Under the pieces are notes generated by a model. It was not told the DNA's origin, searched no databases, and saw only the letters and a program-made list of their open reading frames with translations. The position numbers and the translations under genes were made by a program. From positions 256,882 to 320,881 of the forward strand of contig NW_023365773.1 in assembly GCF_000003815.2 (NCBI RefSeq): a stretch of DNA of 64,000 nucleotides, in the 5' to 3' direction. Shown in pieces: positions 58,791-64,000 of the stretch (its first letter is position 1; every line of letters begins with the position of its first letter). The stretch comes from Branchiostoma floridae. Lineage: Eukaryota > Chordata > Leptocardii > Amphioxiformes > Branchiostomatidae.

Positions 58791-58924
58791 GGATACCTGC
58801 GGATCTGGGACGTCAGGGGTCGTTAGGGAAACGACATGTCGGGTTGTCCCTGTGAGAGGGTTTGGGAGGAGGAGACCTCCAGGAAGGTTTAGATGAGGGT
58901 ACCTGGAGATATGTCTTTCTTTTT

Positions 58925-59271
58925 CAGGGCTCAAAATTCATTTTTGGGATTAGGTGCACTGGTGCACCCAGCTTAAAAAAATGGGTGCACCCAAAACGTT
59001 TTGGGTGCACCACTTGAATTTAAGTACTAGTTATAACCTAATAATAAAACTAAGTTACAAGCTATCAAATTCTGAAACAAGTACCATGACAGACATTTTG
59101 ATTATCTTTCTAACACTTAGATGTCAAGAAGATGATGTATACTAGTATACTTTGATATCTTTACATACATAAACCTAAGAACATATCAGGTGCACCCTGT
59201 GCACCCACAGAAAGTAATTGGGTGCACATCTCCAATTTTGGGTGCACCTGCACCCAGTATTTCGGGGCCTG
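58925..59271. mobile_element. CAGGGCTCG-type MITE, copy 3
   Basis: CAGGGCTCAAAATTCA ... GTATTTCGGGGCCTG, flanked by TTTTT on both sides. Interior has gtgcaccca/tgggtgcac repeats, shared with copy 4. Confidence 0.85.
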
Positions 59272-59516
59272 TTTTTGGTTTTGGTGATATGTTGCTTTTT
59301 GCCCTGTAACATGGTCATTTTGTGTTGTAGAGATTAATTTGTTCATGAGGGTTAGGAAGAGATGTCCAAAATTTAACACAGAATGGCTTGTGTCACGTTG
59401 ACATAATATTGGTTTATCAAGTTTGAGTTACTTTTCTACCACCACTTAAGGAAAAACTGGTAACGCAATGAAATTTTCATTTACATTTCAAACTTCTAGT
59501 TTTTTTGCAATGGCTA

Positions 59517-59913
59517 TACACCTTTCTCACGCGGCGGCCATGATAGATCCAAGAAGAGGTCAATGAGGCAAACAGACAAAACTTATTTCTAAAATCAGGT
59601 CCCATTTAGTTTTCCCCCAAACCACACACATTTTCATGATATAAGATGGAATAATAAATATTACAAGAAGTGTTATGCACCGAAAAATGTAGCAATTTAG
59701 AGTAGTGTAGACTGACCCCATAGTCCATTAAGAGATGCAAAATAAAAACATAATAATGCAAATTTTTAACGAATTTGCAGCGATTCACTTAATGGTCCAT
59801 TTTCTAATTGGCAGGCTACCATTGGTCGAACTGCAAATTATGATGGACAGCCTTCTGTTTGCCACATTGAACTCGTTTAAGATCTATCATGGCCGCCGCG
59901 TGAGAAAGGTGTA
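59517..59913. mobile_element. TA-flanked MITE with perfect 33-bp ends
   Basis: TACACCTTTCTCACGCGGCG and its exact complement at the right end, TA at 59515-59516 and 59914-59915. Tc1/mariner-type by duplication. Decayed relatives sit in the array at 22.7 and 23.4 kb. Confidence 0.88.
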
Positions 59914-60113
59914 TAACCCATAGTTGTGTTGAACAGGCCCAGAGATATAGGGTGCCTACAGTAGCTAGTCATGCCAGCTTTGAAGTCTGATGGGTAATTA
60001 CAGTAGGTATGCAAAAACTGTTTACAGAATATGCATTTGGAAACTAGAAAGTCAGTCCAGACCAAAAACTAAAAGAGCTGTGACAGTCGTTTTCTTTATT
60101 CCTGTTCTATGTA

Positions 60114-60267
60114 ATCTCCAAGCAGATCCTACAATGGCATAAGATAGTACCAAACTGGCCAAGGAGTATAGTTAGCCAAGAGGTAGCAAAACTCACTCCT
60201 AAGCCGGCTTCACTCCTCTGCCAGCTTTTGATACTATCTTATGCTACCATAGGATCTGCTTGGAGAT
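60114..60267. mobile_element. TA-flanked palindromic MITE
   Basis: ATCTCCAAGCAGATCCTA and complement, then ggcataagatagta / tactatcttatgc, flanked by TA. Confidence 0.85.
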
Positions 60268-60313
60268 TAGTTCTATGTCCCATTGGCTGTGATAAAGTAC
60301 CCAAGAAAAGATA

Positions 60314-60495
60314 CTGTAAATGAATTTAAGTTGGCGGGGATTTAATTTCGCGGTAGCGGGAAAAATGACTTTTTGCGGTGGATTTAAGTTCGCGGTAACA
60401 CCATAGACTGCAATCTAATATCATAATAGAAAAATGTTCGCGGTGGTTTTAAATTCGCGAATATTAATCCACCGCGAACATTTCTGCATTTACAG
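60314..60495. mobile_element. CTGTAAATG MITE outside the array
   Basis: Same family as 10611-10820, TA at 60312-60313 and 60496-60497, CGCGAA inverted interior. Confidence 0.88.
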
Positions 60496-60499
60496 TACT

Positions 60500-63400
60500 T
60501 TGTGAGCACCGTTGTTTGTCATGAAAACTTTGTTGCCAGCCCCATGCTGCGGAATAGATTACCAAGTGTGATTCATCATCGAGAAATCTGTGTGAATGTC
60601 ACATTCCCCAGCAGAGCCTGTATCTATCTGTACCTCCTGCTTCGCTTGTCATGTTGGTTGTCATGTTTCACAGGGAAGGGACTGATAAATCAGGCCTGTG
60701 TACCGCAGGGGAGTCTCATGATGCCGTTCTTTCTCCAGGGTGGAAATTCTGGATGTACACGCACTTTGCTGCATCCAAGTATGAAGCTTCGTATTTTATA
60801 TTTATAACTAGATATTTCTGTGGGGTTATGTCAACTAGGTAAAGGTACTTTTGTACACTGATATGTACAGTATATTTTTTTTCATCTAAGTGTGAAGAAA
60901 AATTAAGGAAACCTTTGTTTGACTTGTTAAAAAATTCTGAAGTTTGGTATGGAATTTCAGATTCAAGAGGGGGATAGGAAGGTTTTTTTATTTTAGATTT
61001 TTTCTGACATTCTACTTATAATATATTTCTCTGTTGTGCGTCTGTTTCTGAAACTGAATTTCGCACCCTGCCATTACCTGCTATCTCCCATACTAGCAAG
61101 TTGCACGTCTTGAAAGTTGCACAATCTTAGCACTACAGCCTTGCTTCTTACACAGACTAGGAGAGTACCATAATCCCAAGTAACCCCACATCTTAATCAT
61201 AATGTCTTAAGATTCTTATTTCTTACTCGTCTACTTCTCAGAGTCTGCAGTCTTGAAAAATGTAAGCAGCAAAGAAAGACGACAGTCTGTGTATCAATCA
61301 AGCGGCAGTGTCTGGTTTGCAGTAGATTAGTCTTGTTGAATTTGTCTTGCATTTTCTCAGGCAGTGAACTGAAAATATAGTGTTGTATCTTTGAACTTTC
61401 TATCCTTGTTTGGGTATAGTACATTGGCCTATAGCAACATGATTAATTTATTTATTTCATTCAAAACAGTGGGGTTGCCTGCGAACTTGATTGCCAAGAT
61501 GTTTATAAAAGAAAAAAAGACAAACAAGCAATGTAAATATTTTTGGCTTTCGCTCAGACAGAAGTGAGCTACAAGCGTAAGCATGAATTGACAACAGCTC
61601 AAAATCTGACTTTATTCTAAAACTTTTGCTCTGTTGAATGAATAATGATAGAGATAAGCCATCAATCAAACTGTAAGGTGCATTTTTGTCTTGAAGATGA
61701 AAACTCGAATTATTCCTCTTTCTTCCCAGCCCAGTAGAGACCTAATTAAGGAGTCCCAAATGTCTGAAGTTTGCCGGAAGTCCTTCAGAATTCCACCATC
61801 TTAAAGTTGTTCTTAATTCCCATAACGTCCATCCATCATCTTAAGACATGTTTTACTTCCTTAAGATGGATCCTTGGCTTATTCCCATCACTTTTGAGCA
61901 CAGCAGGAGCCCAATTAGACATCTTAAGAGAATCCAGTTTTCTTGAAGAGTTGACTGAGTCTGTAGTTGTTTCCTTCACTTGGAAAGAAGTTCTACCATT
62001 TACAAGGTCCCAAGGCAGGCAACGGTCCTAAGATGCACAGGCGGAAACATTGCAGGGTAGTACTAGTAGTATTGCATATAAATCAAACTGCACATCTTTC
62101 GTCTTGCAACAGTTCATACCTAGATACTGTTCATATCTTTAATGTTTACTTCCTTCATATGAGATGCCACATACATGATAATTTGAGCTAAGAAAATAAA
62201 AAATTCATTCATAGTATCATAAATTGTCACTTGTTTACAAAACACTCAACTATTGTGCGTCTTTTGCTTTGGGTTAAAGTTTTATCTCTTTTGAATGCTT
62301 GACTTCCTTTGTGTGCTACTGACTGAGAAAAACATACTGTTGCTTCTTTGTTCTGTCTGGTAAAATGCCAACAAGATTCCCTACACTGAACTGGATCATA
62401 GGTCATGTCAGGTCACCTGTACCCCAGTCCCCGATGGACTGCTAAGCACCAAGGGCACCACCCAAGACTGAGGTAATTGGGGCCCAAATGGTTCAAAATC
62501 TGGGTTTGGAGTTTTATTTGGCAGGTTGCCATGGTAAAATGGTTGATTTTACCTGTATCCTGCTGTTCTAGGGCTGGAATTTGCAACACCTTTGTTTGCA
62601 AAGGGACAGTGCACTGTATACTACAGATAGGGGTCGCTGTAATGAGGGGAGAGTACATTTGTCATCATGGGGGACACTGCAGTATAAAAGAACTGACGAT
62701 CCAAATAAAATAAATCTTTTGGTGTCATTACATTTTGCATGTAACAGCATAACAAACACAAATGATAGTGATGATGATGATGATGAAGGTGAAAACCTTA
62801 GTTATGTGCAACCTTAGAAAACTGTTTCCTTCTCCAATTGAAAGAAAATTGAACATTCAAAATTCATAGCTTGTTTCTGTTATTCACAGTCACTATCTAG
62901 TTTTGTTAGTAGCAACAACTACGAAAAATATACACGGTAGACTAGTATCCAGTATTTGATAATATTGCTGCGTTGGTCCGTGACACGGGTGGGTAGCAGT
63001 TAGCTAGTCTGTACACCATGCTTTAAACCTTCTCTAACATGTATATTTTTTATGCTAGCTCAGTAGTACCAGGGCTCGAAATTCATTTTGGGGATTAGGT
63101 GCACTGGTGCACCCAGCTTGAAAAATTGGGTGCGCAAAATATTTTTGGGTGCACCACTTAGATTTAAGTAATAACCTAATAATAAAACTTTGTTACAAGC
63201 TATCAAGTTCTTAAACAAGTACTATGACAGACATCTTATTACCTTTCTAACACTTAGATGTCAAGAATATGATGTATACTAGTAGACTTTGATATCTTTA
63301 CATACATAAACCTAAGAAAATAATTGGGTGCACAGCTCCAATTTTGGGTGCACCTGGGTGCACATACACCCAGTATTTCGAGCCCTGAGTACCCTTGCTT

Positions 63401-64000
63401 TTGTCCCCTTATTGCATATTCCTGTGATCTAGCCTTCATGTCTGCATGTTTCTAATGATTAATGTTTGTTCCAGGACCTCTGAAACGCCGTCCTTAGACA
63501 GAAACATCCCTCCTGAGTTGCCCCTTCGTTAAAGTAGCACTCTAGCTTTTTGAAGTTCTGCAGGAATATTCCTGCCTTCTTAATTGTGCGTGAATGTCTT
63601 GACCTTGTGGCTTGTGCATGTGACCTTGAGATGAGGGAAGATTCCCTGAAGAAGGTTGGGAATCCCTTCTTGCTCGGCAGGACTGTCTTGGGGTTTTCTT
63701 GGCTGTTGAAAGGTCTGAAGTCTTGTACTTTGTGTTCTTGAGGGGAAAATGCTTCGGTCTGCTGTGTGACTTGACATTTCTGGTTGGGGAGGGGGGCGTT
63801 TCTGATAACAGATCTTGGATCTTGCGACGTTAGACTTTACAATACTCCTTAAACATAAATTACTTTAAGCTTTCGAAAGAGTATACTTTTTTTTTTTACT
63901 TGAACTTCTGTTCTAGGGAGTATAGACTATAGAACTTTTGCAACAGGCAAGCAATAAGCTTTTAGCAGTAAGTAAGCTTTTCAGGAAAGTTGCCATTTTT
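60500..64000. other. Right-end non-coding sequence
   Basis: Apart from the MITE at 63070 I see only short chance frames and a GAT-rich patch at 62770; no gene recognised. Confidence 0.65.
63070..63387. mobile_element. CAGGGCTCG-type MITE, copy 4
   Basis: CAGGGCTCGAAATTCA ... GTATTTCGAGCCCTG, flanked by AGTAC (63065-63069, 63388-63392). Confidence 0.9.

Overview
The window looks like nuclear DNA of a marine invertebrate chordate, most likely an amphioxus (Branchiostoma). This is inferred from two animal genes with introns (FBXO3 and a CELF1/2-type gene), AT-rich long introns, and a dense, diverse load of small DNA transposons plus Tx1-clade LINEs. I saw no prokaryotic operons, viruses or CRISPR arrays. 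Nearly all short open frames in the window are chance frames in non-coding DNA, introns or repeats.

Layout. (1) About 0.1-25 kb: an irregular array of 24 diverged repeat units. Each keeps three short blocks at fixed spacing in otherwise diverged sequence: block A (TCATTAACATAATTTATG), an AAAACCACA-like box beginning about 172-176 bp after the start of A, and a stem-loop (block B) beginning about 265-296 bp after A. B arms keep pairing while their sequences change, and the G:U wobbles I found favour a plus-strand RNA. I recognise no known family, and this is the best candidate here for an undescribed system. Transposons have repeatedly inserted into the array: hAT-like elements, a deleted mariner with a nested MITE, a Tx1-clade LINE inside one B hairpin, TA-flanked MITEs and other LINE tails. 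The sister units show the empty sites, so insertion boundaries can be read to the base.

(2) About 25.5-33.7 kb: LINE tails, a 5S-rRNA-like sequence, then six minus-strand exons of FBXO3 (start codon at 33709, last exon found ending at 27423). They encode the F-box and the middle SMI1/KNR4-like region. I could not find the C-terminal ApaG-domain exons. One exon has its 3' splice site amplified in an 83-bp tandem repeat.

(3) About 33.7-35.6 kb: CpG-containing unique sequence upstream of FBXO3, probably a divergent promoter region. It contains a candidate alternative first exon for the plus-strand CELF gene.

(4) About 35.6-64 kb: mostly unique non-coding DNA. It contains the first RRM exon of a CELF1/2-type RNA-binding protein (48623-48792), minisatellites, foldback elements, four copies of a MITE family with 5-bp target duplications, X-box-like motifs and GC-richer segments that may be cis-regulatory. 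No second CELF exon was found.

All identifications are by eye; no alignment or database search was run.
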